From: Ariolimax columbianus
Lineage: Eukaryota; Mollusca; Gastropoda; Stylommatophora; Arionidae
DNA length: 64,000 bases
NCBI GenBank assembly: GCA_036924085.1
Contig: JAVGWX010000019.1
Location: 10,011,572-10,075,571, forward strand
Reading direction: 5' to 3'
Part shown: one piece after another, positions 21,050 to 32,734 of the stretch
Position numbering within the stretch: position 1 is the first letter of the stretch
How the letters are laid out: each line of letters starts with the position of its first letter
Program-made: the position numbers and the translations under genes
Notes under the pieces: generated by a model
The model's database searches: none
The model's input: the letters and a program-made list of their open reading frames with translations, nothing else
What the model was told of the DNA's origin: nothing

Positions 21050-21605
21050 TTAATCGTTCTTTGTCCCATGCTCCGTCCCAATACCGTACCTTGTGTCTTG
21101 CTCCGTCCCACACAGTCGCTCATCGTGTCTTGCTCCGTCGCTCTTCGTCTCTTGCTCCTTCCCACACAGTCACTCTTCGTTCTTCGTCTTTTGCTCCGTC
21201 TCTTGCTCCATCCCACATAGTCGCTCTTCGTCTCTTGCTCCGTCCCACACAATCGCTCTTTGTCTCTTGCTCCGTTCCACACAGTCGCTCTTCATCTCTT
21301 ACTCATACGACACAGTCGCTCTTCGTCTTTTGCTCTGTCCCACACAGTCACTCTTTGTTCTTCGTCTCTTGCTCCGTCTCTTGCTCCGTCCTACACAATC
21401 GCTCTTCGTCTCTTGCCTCTTGCTCTATTCCACACAATCACTCTTCGTCTCTTGTTCCATTCCACACAGTCGCTCTTCGTCTCTTGCTCCATCTCACACA
21501 GTCGCTCTTCATCTCTTGCTCCATCTCACACAGTCGCTCTTCGTCTCTTGCTCCATCCCACACAGTCGCACTTTTTCTCTTGAACAGTCCCAATATCGTA
21601 CTTTG
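21050..21605 (+). repeat. 32-bp minisatellite
   Basis: About 17 copies with TCTTGCTCCGTCCCACACAG and TCGCTCTTCGT. Some units have an added CTCTTCGTTCTTCGTCTTTT-like insertion. Ser/Leu-rich frames of up to 317 aa on both strands are translations of the array. Confidence 0.93.
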
Positions 21606-21639
21606 TCTTGTACTCTGTTATCCATCCACACATCCATCT

Positions 21640-21725
21640 ACCCACATATGCACACATACATACACACATACATACACACACACATACATACATTTACACA
21701 TGGTAACACACATAAGCTATTTGCA
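21640..21725. repeat. CACATA microsatellite
   Basis: Imperfect CACATACATACACACA repeats. Confidence 0.85.
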
Positions 21726-22385
21726 CACATGTGTTTATATGTGTTATGCACTTGAATTTTTGTATATGCATTCACATGTATTTGTACGTGTCCTTCATGA
21801 AACAAATAAAAACACAAGTACAAGGGATTACCTGTTACAGGAAACAAGTGTCTCGTCAGCCATTCTCCACACACAGAATCTCACAGTCACGACACATCCG
21901 CGTCATAGTACATTTCCAAGAAAAGTTGGACATTGTGATTCGTTGTAAATGTCACACTAATATCCCATACTTCCTATATGGGGAGAGCAAACTGCGTCCA
22001 TTGCCAAGGCGAATACAAACATCATGCAGAATGATAGATTCTGTCACTTCCACAACTGCTCACAATTATTTCACAAGTATCATCGTTGTAATTAATATTT
22101 GTGGAATGTAGTTCACGACCGACTGGCTACCCGACATCTGCCACACTTCTCACAGTGTCAGAGTTTGATGTATTTTGAAACATTATGATGTTCCGGTTTC
22201 TAGCATTGCAAGACAGTTTATATTCTGGAATGCCCAGGGAAAACGACATCGAGTCAGATCAAAGCACACACAGAGAAGGTAGATCGAGTGAAATGTAACA
22301 TGTATAAAGAGGACTTATTGTCAGAGTCCACGCTTAGGAGATAAAGGTTTGAACCTCATTCTATCTTTACAAAGAACAGACATAC
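21726..22385. other. Unassigned stretch
   Basis: A 126-aa frame (21731-22111) has no recognisable domain. No repeat match found. Confidence 0.35.
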
Positions 22386-22387
22386 TA

Positions 22388-22645
22388 ATCACATCATGTC
22401 AGGGTCAATTGAATCAAACTGATCACATCATGCCAGGGTCAAGTGAATCATACTCATCACATCATGTCAGGGTCAAGTGAATCATACACATCACATCATG
22501 TCAGGGTCAAGTGAATCATACACATCACATCATGTTAGGATCAAGTGAATCATACTAATCACATCATGTCAGGGTCAAGTGAATCATACTGATCACATCA
22601 TGTCAGGGTCAAGTGAATCATACACATCACATCATGTCAGGATCA
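22388..22645 (+). repeat. 34-bp satellite (SAT-TCAGG, locus 1a)
   Basis: Seven to eight units of 34 bp with ATCACATCATGTCAGGGTCA and AGTGAATCATAC. It passes directly into the 42-bp array and shares its TCAGGxTCA core. Confidence 0.92.
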
Positions 22646-23240
22646 AAAGAAACATACCGACTAAGACTCCACCTCACGTCAGGATCAGAAGAAACATGCT
22701 GACCAAGACTCCACCTTACGTCAGGATCAGAAGAAACATGCTGACCAAGACTCCACCTTACGTCAGGATCAGAAGAAACATGCTGACCAAGACTCTACCT
22801 TACGTCAGGATCAGAAGAAACATGCTGACCAAGACTCTACCTTACGTCAGGATCAGAAGAAACATACTGACCAAGACTCCACCTTACGTCAGGATCAGAA
22901 GAAACATACTGACCAAGACTCCACCTTACGTCAGGATCAGAAGAAACATACTGACCAAGACTCCACCTCACGTCAGGATCAGAAGAAACATACTGACCAA
23001 GACTCCACCTCACGTCAGGATCAGAAGAAACATACTGACCAAGACTCCACCTCACATCAGGATCAGAAGAAACATACTGACCAAGACTCCACCTTACGTC
23101 AGGATCAGAAGCAACATACTGACCAAGACTCCACCTCACGTCAGGATCAGAAGCAACATACTGACCAAGACTCCACCTCACGTCAGGATCAGAAGCAACA
23201 TACTGACCAAGACTCCACCTCACGTCAGAATCAGAAGCAA
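22640..23240 (+). repeat. 42-bp satellite (SAT-TCAGG, locus 1b)
   Basis: Fourteen units of 42 bp with GTCAGGATCAGAAGAAACAT and CTGACCAAGACTCCACCT. Variants change along the array in blocks: CATGCTGACC on the left, CATACTGACC in the middle, AGAAGCAACAT on the right. The 14-residue coding repeat (RIRRNILTKTPPYV) in a 223-aa frame and a 147-aa minus frame follow from the 42-bp period. Confidence 0.95.
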
Positions 23241-23640
23241 CATGTGTTGATATTGGACAAGGGTACAGCCACAGCTGCATCCCCCTTCTCCCCCCCCCCC
23301 CTCACCCCCACCACCACAGCAGACAGACAGTATCAATACACTAACGTGCGATCGTAACCTGCATGTTTCTGTAGCGATGTGTGTTACATAATGAGATTGC
23401 AAACCCCCACAGCCATTTTAATTCTTCTTTTACAATAAGCTTGAGAAAGTGTGAGGTCATTATGTCATCCTTGGGTGCCCATACAGGTTGACAAGCTGTT
23501 TATAGAACAGCAGGACAGAACATCGGAAAGACAATTATGTAATAACCGCGACATTCAATCAAGGACTGCTAAGTCACGGTTGAACGTGTTTTCTGCCCCG
23601 CTCTGCTAATGAAGAAATTACGAGAACCATTAAGACAGCC
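23241..23640. other. Unassigned stretch
   Basis: Contains a C-rich run (23281-23312). No domain or repeat family match. Confidence 0.35.
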
Positions 23641-23654
23641 ATTTAATTTTGCTT

Positions 23655-23855
23655 TATATGTGTGTGTGTGTTTGTATGTATGTGTGTGCGTGTGTGTGTG
23701 TGTGTGTGGTTAGAGCGACGTCCATTAAGGAAGCCACGTTCTGTGTGTAGAAGGGAGAGAGAAATGCATTGAGAATGTTTGTGGCTGACGTGACCGACGG
23801 TATGAATGAATGAATGTGTATGTGTGTGCGCGTGTGTGTGTGTGTGTGTGTGTGT

Positions 23856-23891
<36 letters not shown>

Positions 23892-23983
23892 ACATGTGTG
23901 TATGTGAAAAAGAGAGTATATGTGTGCAAAAGAGCAAAATAGGTTGTATGTAAGATCGTGTGTGAGATTAAGTTTGTCTGTAT

Positions 23984-24019
<36 letters not shown>

Positions 24020-24190
24020 CAGACAGAGAGAGAGAAAGAACAATGTAGATTGTGTATGTGTGGGTGTGTACGAGCGTGTGTGAGACAGAAGAGAACGAGA
24101 GTGTATGTGTGTATGTGTAAGCAATAAGTAAGCTATGCATGTCAGCGTGAATGTGCGTGTGTGTGCGCTTGATTATGTGTGGGAATGAAG
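23655..24190. repeat. GT and GA microsatellite cluster
   Basis: Alternating (GT)n, (GA)n and (GA)n-GC tracts, with (TG)14-like runs at 23680-23710 and 23829-23856 and GA runs at 23858-23890 and 23985-24020. The His/Ser/Leu frames on the minus strand are translations of these. Confidence 0.92.
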
Positions 24191-24269
24191 GGGACTGTGT
24201 GTGTTGTGTGAAATAATGTTAGTGATAGTAACAGAGATCCAGTGTGTATGTGAATGTAGCTAAACTCAA

Positions 24270-24905
<636 letters not shown>

Positions 24906-24918
24906 TGTGTGAATGTAG

Positions 24919-25146
24919 TTTTCTCTGATACAGGACAGTCGCATACCGCTAAATAGTTTTCTCTGATACAAGCGAGTCGCATACCGCTAAATAGTTTTCT
25001 CTGATACAAGCGAGTCGCATACCGCTAAATAGTTTTCTCTGATACAAGCGAGTCGCATACCGCTAAATAGTTTTCTCTGATATAGGAGAGTCGCATGCTG
25101 TTAAATAGTTTTCTCTGATATAAGAGAGTCGCATGCTGTTAAATAG
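24919..25146 (+). repeat. 38-bp minisatellite
   Basis: Six units of exactly 38 bp starting TTTTCTCTGATACAAGCGAG. The last two carry GCATGCTGTTAAATAG where the others carry GCATACCGCTAAATAG. Confidence 0.97.
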
Positions 25147-25212
25147 TTTTGTATTATGAAAACGTGGCGTGTGCCACTCTCTGGGATTGCAATAACAGAG
25201 AATAGAAAACTC

Positions 25213-26475
25213 TAAACACAGTCCAGGAAGAGAAAGAAATGGTGAAAGCTGCTTTCACTAACATGAGACAACGCAACACAGTATAGGAAGAGAAAGAAAT
25301 GGTCAAAGCTGCTTTCACTCACATGAGACAACGCAACACAGTCCAGGAAGAGAAAGAAATGGTCAAAGCTGCTTTCACTAACATGAGACAACGCAACACA
25401 GTCCAGGAAGAGAAAGAAATTGTCAAAGCTGCTTTCACTAACATGAGACAACGCAACACAGTCCAGGAAGAGAAAGAAATGGTCAAAGCTGCTTTCACTA
25501 ACATGAGACAACGCAACACAGTCCAGGAAGAGAAAGAAATGGTCAAAGCTGCTTTCACTAACATGAGACAACGCAACACGGTCCAGGAAGAGAAAGAAAT
25601 GGTCAAAGCTGCTTTCACTAACATGAGACAACGCAACACAGTCCAGGAAGAGAAAGAAATTGTCAAAGCTGCTTTCACTAACATGAGACAACGCAACACA
25701 GTCCAGGAAGAGAAAGAAATGGTCAAAGCTGCTTTCACTAACATGAGACAACGCAACACAGTCCAGGAAGAGAAAGAAATGGTCAAAGCTGCTTTCACTA
25801 ACATGAGACAACGCAACACAGCCCAGGAAGAGAAAGAAATTGTCAAAGCTGCTTTCACTAACATGAGACAACGCAACACAGTCCAGGAAGAGAAAGAAAT
25901 GGTCAAAGCTGCTTTCACTAACATGAGACAACGCAAAACAGTCCAGGAAGAGAAAGAAATGGTCAAAGCTGCTTTCACTAACATGAGACAACGCAACACA
26001 GTCCAGGAAGAGAAAGAAATGGTCAAAGCTGCTTTCACTAACATAAGACAATGCAACACAGTCCAGGAAGAGAAAGAAATGGTCAAAGCTGCTTTCACTA
26101 ACATGAGACAACGCAACACAGTCCAGGAAGAGAAAGAAATGGTCAAAGCTGCTTTCACTAACATGAGACAACGCAACACAGTCCAGGAAGAGAAAGAAAT
26201 GGTCAAAGCTGCTTTCACTAACATGAGACAACGCAACACAGTCCAGGAAGAGAAAGAAATTGTCAAAGCTGCTTTCACTAACATGAGACAACGCAATACA
26301 GTCCAGGAAGAGAAAGAAATGGTCAAAGCTGCTTTCACTAACATGAGACAACGCAACACAGTCCGGGAAGAGAAAGAAATGGTCAAAGCTGCTTTCACTA
26401 ACATAAGACAACGCAACACAGTCCAGGAAGAGAAAGAAATGGTCAAAGCTGCTTTCACTAACATGAGACAACGCA
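25213..26475 (+). repeat. 60-bp satellite, 21 copies, exact register
   Basis: About 21 units of exactly 60 bp with no indels; core AAAGAAATGGTCAAAGCTGC. Nearly all differences are single substitutions, of which AAATTGTC for AAATGGTC recurs in scattered units (near 25418, 25658, 25838, 26258). Because 60 is a multiple of three and the unit lacks stops in several frames, the array stays open on both strands: 405 aa plus (EEKEMVKAAFTNMRQRNTVQ repeat) and 455 and 385 aa minus. The plus frame would make a charged 20-residue repeat. It is not in frame with the RNase H sequence that follows. I infer a non-genic satellite, with moderate certainty. Confidence 0.93.
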
Positions 26476-26479
26476 TTCA

Positions 26480-27478
26480 AACAAATATTATCTACCTGAA
26501 GTTGACATCCCCCTAAAGTCTGTGCCAGAACAAACCCCTTGGAGAGAGGAGCATGGACTATCAGTATGCATTCAAACAAAAGTGAAAGGAATATTAGACA
26601 AGGATGAACAGAACAGTGTGCAACGTAGGATAGTGGTCCTCAATTTCCTGGATGAAGAAGACCCACAAGACCTCCGGATCAGAGTATACACAGAAGGGTC
26701 AGCACAGAATGCAGTGAAGAATGGTGGAGCGGGAGTGTACATAGAATACCCAAACAACATTAGGGATACAGTCAGAGTACCAACTGGGAAATTCTGTCAT
26801 ATATATGATGCAGAAATACAGGCAATCAAGGTGACAACTGAGAAACTGTTGAACACCAATGTCGGTCCACAACCTGTAGTATTTCTTACAGATGCACAAT
26901 CAGCACTCCAAGCACTTAAATTTGAGAAACTGCCAGATCTACAGGCTCTACTGTCTGAACTGAGCAGCCAGCGCAAGATTGTCATGCAGTGGATACCTTC
27001 TCATTGTGGAATACCAGGAAACGAGAGAGCAGATCGACTGGCAACGGAGGGTACTGCAGACGTGCAACCAGATGTGCCAGTTACGTACCAACAGAAGATA
27101 AGGATGATCAAATCAATCAGAAATCCACCAACAGTAACACCAGACGATTATTATAACATGAATAGACAAGAGCAAACTGTTGTGTTGCGCCTTAGAACAG
27201 GACACAACCGACTCCGCAGCCATATGTACACAAAAATGAAGATTGGCAACTCAGCCACGTGTACATGCGGACAGGCGCCCCAGACAGCAGAGCACATACT
27301 ACAAAACTGCCCCGAATATGATAAACAGAGACAATCTCACTGGCCCATAGAAACAACACTGGAAGAGAAACTTTATGGACCTGTACGTAAACTACAAAAG
27401 ACAGTAAAGTTTATACAAGAGACAACATTGCAGATATAGACAATATTTTAAAGCGAACGAAAGAAGAAGAAGAAACAA
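26480..27478 (+). pseudogene. LINE-R1 RNase H domain and C-terminus, longest copy
   Basis: The 305-residue open frame (26522-27439, GTG at its first codon, so no real start is implied) is the C-terminal part of an I/Jockey-type LINE polyprotein. Open sequence in the same frame extends upstream to about 26495 (LPEVDIPLK). RNase H motifs: RVYTEGSA with Glu58 where the family has the first catalytic Asp, YDAEIQA (Glu98), FLTDAQSAL (Asp124), WIPSHCGIPGNERADRLA (His161, Asp171). Then RTGHNRLRSHMY, a CxC-H-C zinc-knuckle-like motif (Cys247, Cys249, His258, Cys263) and LYGPVRKLQKTVKFI. The 3' end is AAAGCGAACGAAAGAAGAAG. The endonuclease and reverse transcriptase are absent, replaced on the left by the 60-bp array, so it cannot move by itself. 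Confidence 0.92.
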
Positions 27479-27664
27479 ATATTTACTATGAAAAATCAAA
27501 GGGACCAAGCGTTGCCATTACTGTTTGGCGTCAACATATGAACGATAGACAGATGGTTGGAGAAAAGAGCTTTGGCTTTTCAAACGTGGAAGTGAATCTT
27601 TTGAAATGAAAGAAAAAAACGATAAGGAATTCTCGGATAAAGTAAGAGTACAAAAGAGTATACA
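27479..27664. other. Short unassigned spacer
   Basis: Contains a weak AAAAGAGTA / TCTCGGATAAAGTAAGAG region. No repeat match seen. Confidence 0.3.
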
Positions 27665-27945
27665 TAAAGGATTCTGTGTCGTAGTTTACAGCGACGCTGC
27701 GTATATGCGTTTTTTGAATCCACACATCCGATTTATTGTGGTTTTTATTTAGAACCGGTACGGGGTTTGCCTTCCCACTACGATCTCTAGTGAACAGTAC
27801 AGCCTGTTTCTGGGGTCTCCACGACGAGACGGAATATGGTCTTGGTCAGCTATAGTTCGCTGACCCTGATGCAAGCAGCCAGCTACGAGTCAGCGGCTAC
27901 TGTTAGCTAATTCACTGCTGCATCTTGGCTCGATACAGGTGAGAC
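27665..27945 (-). mobile_element. SINE-A (minus), strongly diverged
   Basis: Retains TGTGTCGTAGTTTACAGCG, TTTTTTGAATCCACACATCC, GGTCAGCTATAGTTCGCTGA, CCAGCTACGAGTCAGCG and CACTGCTGCATCTTGGCTCG in family order. The middle is decayed. Confidence 0.7.
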
Positions 27946-28072
27946 TTTACATATATTTTAGGCATACCAAGAGAGAAAACAACTTTCTGAAAACAGTACT
28001 ATGATGAAAAGTTGAGGGCACGTGTGCATGGGGGAAAGTGTACGTTAGACGATAACATTAAGATATGGACAG

Positions 28073-28995
28073 AGAAAAGCCGACGAGGTTGTATGATGAA
28101 GGATAGAGACAAGTCAGACGAGGTTGTATGATGAAGGATAGAGACAAGTCAGACGAGGTTGTATGATGAAGGATAGAGACAAGTCAGACGAGGTTGTATG
28201 ATGAAGGATAGAGACAAGTCAGACGAGGTTGTATGATGAAGGATAGAGACAAGTCAGACGAGGTTGTATGATGAAGGATAGAGACAAGTCAGACGAGGTT
28301 GTATGATGAAGGATAGAGACAAGTCAGACGAGGTTGTATGATGAAGGATAGAGACAAGTCAGACGAGGTTGTATGATGAAGGATAGAGACAAGTCAGACG
28401 AGGTTGTATGATGAAGGATAGAGACAAGTCAGACGAGGTTGTATGATGAAGGATAGAGACAAGTCAGACGAGGTTGTATGATGAAGGATAGAGACAAGTC
28501 AGACGAGGTTGTATGATGAAGGATAGAGACAAGTCAGACGAGGTTGTATGATGAAGGATAGAGACAAGTCAGACGAGGTTGTATGATGAAGGATAGAGAC
28601 AAGTCAGACGAGGTTGTATGATGAAGGATAGAGACAAGTCAGACGAGGTTGTATGATGAAGGATAGAGACAAGTCAGACGAGGTTGTATGATGAAGGATA
28701 GAGACAAGTCAGACGAGGTTGTATGATGAAGGATAGAGACAAGTCAGACGAGGTTGTATGATGAAGGATAGAGACAAGTCAGACGAGGTTGTATGATGAA
28801 GGATAGAGACAAGTCAGACGAGGTTGTATGATGAAGGATAGAGACAAGTCAGACGAGGTTGTATGATGAAGGATAGAGACAAGTCAGACGAGGTTGTATG
28901 ATGAAGGATAGAGACAAGTCAGACGAGGTTGTATGATGAAGGATAGAGACAAGTCAGACGAGGTTGTATGATGAAGGATAGAGACAAGTCAGACG
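28073..28995 (+). repeat. 35-bp satellite, near-identical units
   Basis: About 26 units of 35 bp with GACAAGTCAGACGAGGTTGT. Units look identical from about 28105 to 28975, the most homogeneous array in the window. An in-frame stop prevents long plus-strand frames. The right edge passes directly into the diverged 33-bp relative. Confidence 0.97.
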
Positions 28996-29390
28996 AGGTT
29001 GAACGATGAAGGCCAGAGACAGACCCAAGGTCGTACAATGAAGGCCAGAGACAGACCTGAGATTGTACAATGAAGGCCAGACACAAACCCGACCAGATTG
29101 TAGAATGCATGCCAGAAACAGACCCGAGGTTGTACAATGAAGGCCAGAGACAGACCTGAGATTGTACAATGAAGGCCAGACACAAACCCGACCAGATTGT
29201 AGAATGCATGCCAGAAACAGACCCGAGGTTGTACAATGAAGGCCAGAGACAGACCTGAGATTGTACAATGAAGGCCAGACACAAACCCGACCAGATTGTA
29301 GAATGCATGCCAGAAACAGACCCGAGGTTGTACAATGAAGGCCAGAGACAAGCCCGACACGATTGTACGATAAAGACCAGACACAAATGA
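28996..29390 (+). repeat. 33-bp relative organised as 99-bp higher-order repeats
   Basis: Units share GCCAGAGACAGACC and GTTGTACAATGAAG with the 35-bp array but are 33 bp long. Three successive copies of a 99-bp three-unit block start near 29044, 29143 and 29242. This block structure keeps minus-strand frames open (155, 154, 104 aa), which I treat as non-genic. Confidence 0.93.
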
Positions 29391-29997
29391 TCTTTGCAGA
29401 CCCACTGTAGCCGACCTCCGACGGGGAGATGATATCTTAGTTGAACTGAACACGCGACACTTTTTCCGACATTGATCTACCGTTGTACGTTAGTTCCAAT
29501 TATCCACGAGTACCCGTCCACAAGTTCCACTTTCGCTGTGGGTGGTTGAGGTTAAAACAAAGCAAACTTGTTTCCTGTGGTTATCCTGGTCTCGCTCGTT
29601 TATTACTTGAACTTTTAGTGACTAGAAAACACTAAAGCCACAGTGATCTACTGTATTTACGTCACTAGTCGTTCTACCTCTATCATGGGGTATAGAGGTC
29701 ACCCTGCATCATTCATGTCCTTATAGGCTACGAAGTAGGTTTGTGGTTGGGAATGGCAACGCCATTAACCATGAAAGTCCAAAAGTCTTCAAAATCAAAC
29801 AATCCAAACCTTTCAGCCCCACGCGGAGCATACACGCGAAGTTATCCTTCTCTGGACCACTCGTTTCTGGTCTGTCCTCGTCTGCTACTTTCTCCAAGTG
29901 TGTTTTGGCCTACCCCTACACCTCGTTCCTGAGAAGTTCCAGAATAGAGACTGTCTTGTAATGCTATCGGTTAGTTTCCAAAACGTGTGTCCTATCC
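29391..29997. other. Unassigned stretch
   Basis: No array or domain seen. Frames of 63-72 aa overlap in three registers. Confidence 0.35.
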
Positions 29998-30075
29998 TTC
30001 TTCTTCTTCTTCTTCATCGTACGCAGTCAGACAGCAACCATTATTTTTTCGAAAAAAGCAGCGAACTCCAAGGCC
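29998..30075 (-). mobile_element. LINE-R1 3' terminal scrap
   Basis: TTC tract followed by ATCGTACGCAGTCAGAC and TTTTTTCGAAAAAAGCAGCG matches the end of LINE-R1 at 2283-2345 (TTCGTACGCTGTCAGAC, TTGTTCGAAGAAAGCAGC). Only the last 75 bp is recognisable. Confidence 0.7.
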
Positions 30076-31228
30076 TTCTCCTCACGTCACTCCACTAATA
30101 TATGTCTGGTTACTTTTAACAGTTACACTTTCGTGGTCCTGTCGTACCATTTCAATCTCTCAATTGGCGGCAAGCACCAATGTATGAAAATATATACCTT
30201 TTTTTATTTGTCTTTTTGTTGTTCTTCATGTTTCATAACTATACGATAAAATGACTTGATACTGGAATTGAAGTTTTTTAAATTTTTGTGTTGGATTTAA
30301 TTTCCATAGATTTTTATGATTCATAAATCGTGAATGATAAATCAGTTATCGTGGTAGCAATATAGACAAACTAGGAAGTACTTTTACCAAAATAATAAAA
30401 CAAAAGGTATTGGTTTAGGGTGGGGAATGGGGAGGGTGGGGAATGATGGTGAAAAAAGTTGGATGGGGGTAGGGGGGAAAATTAGGAAATTGAAAAAAAA
30501 ATTCAGAAGCCCAACACAAAGATACAGATCTTCAACTTCAATATAAAGTCCATTCTATTGTATAGGTCTGAAACATTGGGGACAAATCAAACCTAAACAA
30601 ATTAATATATTCAAACAAATTAGTACCAGCACAGAAGAGAGAGAATGATACAGCGTGATAAAATGTATAATGTGGAACTGTTGTAAAGAACCAGCCATGA
30701 ATCAGTTGAACACAAGGTGAGGAAAAGCGCGTGCGATGGATCGGAAACACGTAGAGTAAACCAGCTGTCAACATTACAAAACAAAGCAAGAGAAGTAGAG
30801 ACACATAAAGTGCACAAGGAAAACAAAGTGAAATCAGAGAAGACATGGACAGAGCCGAAACTGATGGCACATGACAGGAAGACTGTGTGCGTTTATTGAA
30901 GACCTGTGCTCTGCAGGGAGCAGGAAGGTTTTCATTTTTTGACAATAAAAGTATACCTACATTCGTTAACTCATTCACTCTGGAATATATTTCGGACTTA
31001 TTGACACATTTATTTTGGAAATATAAAACTCTTCGTAAGAAGTATAGATACATTTATAAATTTGAGAAAATATTTTATTGAGAAACTTGTCAATATAGGT
31101 ATGGCATTTATTCAAGCCAATGCATCTGCTCTGTAACCTTGTAAGAAAGTTTGAATGCCGGTATTTCAGCTCTATGGAGTAAATCCGTTAAAGAACAGAA
31201 AGGCTGCAGCGAAAATAGAAATCAAATA
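30076..31228. other. Unassigned AT-rich stretch
   Basis: Includes a GGGGAGGGTGGGG tract at 30421-30477. A 171-aa minus frame (30538-31053) with hydrophobic Leu/Ser segments has no recognised domain. I cannot support a gene. Confidence 0.4.
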
Positions 31229-31710
31229 TAAACATTTGTCATCTTTACGTGTACACAAACAAAAACACATTTGTCGTCTTTAGTGGTTTGCCGGAGTCTA
31301 TGTGTATAACACAGAACAGAATAGCACCGCTGCCCCACAGGGAGCATGTCGTAAGAGGCGACTAACTGTGTGACATGGCATAACACCGGCCATGGTTATG
31401 TGGTTTGTTAAGGGAAGCGTAAATGGCGCCTAACAGGTTGCGGGTCTACATTGCTCTAGTGTTTGAGTCTATTAAGTTGGTCTCGCACATCAGTTAACCA
31501 TCCTCCAGTGGAGTAATAAGCTGCTCGAGCTTAGTCCACTAAGCAGAAAATCCTCTTCCTGGCTACATCCAGCTTACATCAGAGATGCTATCTACACAGG
31601 CGTTTATGCTCCTGTAGAAGTACAGGTCGACTAAAACGAAGCCTAAGACGTCTACGCAAACAAAACGTATTTGTTGTCGTTACGTGTACACAAACAAAAA
31701 AACACATCAA
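31229..31710. repeat. DR-2 copy 3 (minus) between similar flanks
   Basis: 31310-31640 is the reverse complement of DR-2: GGAGCATGTCGTAAGAGGCG, GTGTGACATGGCATAACACC, GGCCATGGTTATGTGG, TAACAGGTTGCGGGTCTACA, GCTCTAGTGTTTGAGTCTAT and TAGAAGTACAGGTCGACTAA. On both sides lies TACGTGTACACAAACAAAAA (near 31246 and 31680). The flanking duplication could be a long target-site duplication or an older tandem repeat into which DR-2 inserted. Confidence 0.8.
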
Positions 31711-32025
31711 CTACATTTCGAATAACACGTCTTCGTCAGGGATAAAAGCTTTAAAGATTGAAATAACGCAAACTAATCGTAATACTAAATATGCCAGCGC
31801 ACAATGTTATGGTCCCTGTCTCAAGTGGGCAATAGCTTAAACATGTGTGTACCAGCTCGGAGCGGTCGCTAATAATAATTTTAAACAACAAACATATTAA
31901 ACTGCTTGACAACCAAAATGTCTTCGGCAGAGACAAAAGACAGCATAAATTATAATAAAATACAAATGATATGAATAATGTATCTGAACACAAGATAATC
32001 GTAGGCCTACACATCAAAGGTCTGG
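31711..32025. other. Unassigned stretch
   Basis: A 100-aa minus-strand frame (31751-32053) shows no domain. AACACGTCTTCGTCAGGGA (31725) and AATGTCTTCGGCAGAGACA (31917) may be related short repeats. Confidence 0.35.
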
Positions 32026-32029
32026 TATC

Positions 32030-32388
32030 TTCTTCTTCTTCGTTCGTTCTCAATCTCCCACTACCAAACCCTGAAAGGGCTTAAGTAGCAGAATAAAGTC
32101 CAGAGAATGGAATGCGTTGTGTCGTAGTTTACAACTTGGCTGCGATATTTGCACCTTTCGGTCCAACACATCCGACTTCCGCAAGCATTTTTTGAGTACC
32201 GGGTTAGCATTCCCTCTTCGATCCCTTCTCCTTAGCCAGTTTGCCCTGTTGCAGCCTGTTATCCAGGATCACCACGTGGAGGTGTAGAAGGGTCTTGACA
32301 GCTCTGGTTCGCTGGCCCTGATGCTAGCAGTCAGCTATGGGTCGCTGACCACTGCAGCTCATGCGTTGCTCAGCATCTTGATCCCAAA
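32030..32388 (-). mobile_element. SINE-A (minus), full with tail
   Basis: Begins with TTCTTCTTCTTCGTTCGTTC, the reverse of the GAACGAACGAAGAAGAA tail, then ATCTCCCACTACCAAACCCT and the complete family order to CAGCATCTTGATCCCAAAGG. It is the best minus-strand copy for defining the 3' terminus. Confidence 0.92.
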
Positions 32389-32734
32389 GGTCTGGTAAAA
32401 CTACTATTGTCTCTCTGCTGATTCCCTTGCAAGCACTGGGGTGTTATTTGGCTCAATATCGAACGTCACTACTGTATATACGTTGTGATAATATATTTTC
32501 ATGATATTATTTGTTCAAACCTAGGCAGTATTATCAATAGCCTCGCCAATGAGGTTCTCTATTGTCAATTATATTATTTCAATTCAGACCGAAAGTAGCT
32601 TTTCGTATCTTTATTTGTAACGCTGAGAGTGTTGTGTTTGTAAACTGGTTCTTCTTGTTCTGACACTGAAAGTCTTAAAATGTATTATCGTAATCATCTT
32701 GATAAGATAGTGATTTTATTATACTTTCTTGACC
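32389..32734. other. Unassigned stretch
   Basis: AT-rich, no repeat match. Confidence 0.35.

Noticed and set aside
22388..23240. CRISPR-like array of regular repeats
   Set aside because: The repeats are contiguous units with no unique spacers, there are no cas genes, and the setting is eukaryotic.
25212..26579. 455-aa, 405-aa and 385-aa open frames as genes
   Set aside because: All three are different readings of one 60-bp array on opposite strands. At most one could be real, none has a domain outside the repeat, and the frames stop at the array edges.
28073..28995. Repeat-spacer array in the 35-bp region
   Set aside because: The 35-bp units are identical end to end with no variable spacer. 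It is a plain tandem satellite.
30538..31053. 171-aa frame with hydrophobic stretches as a membrane protein
   Set aside because: No recognised family, AT-rich unassigned DNA, overlapping frames on both strands, and no splice or polyadenylation context that I could defend.
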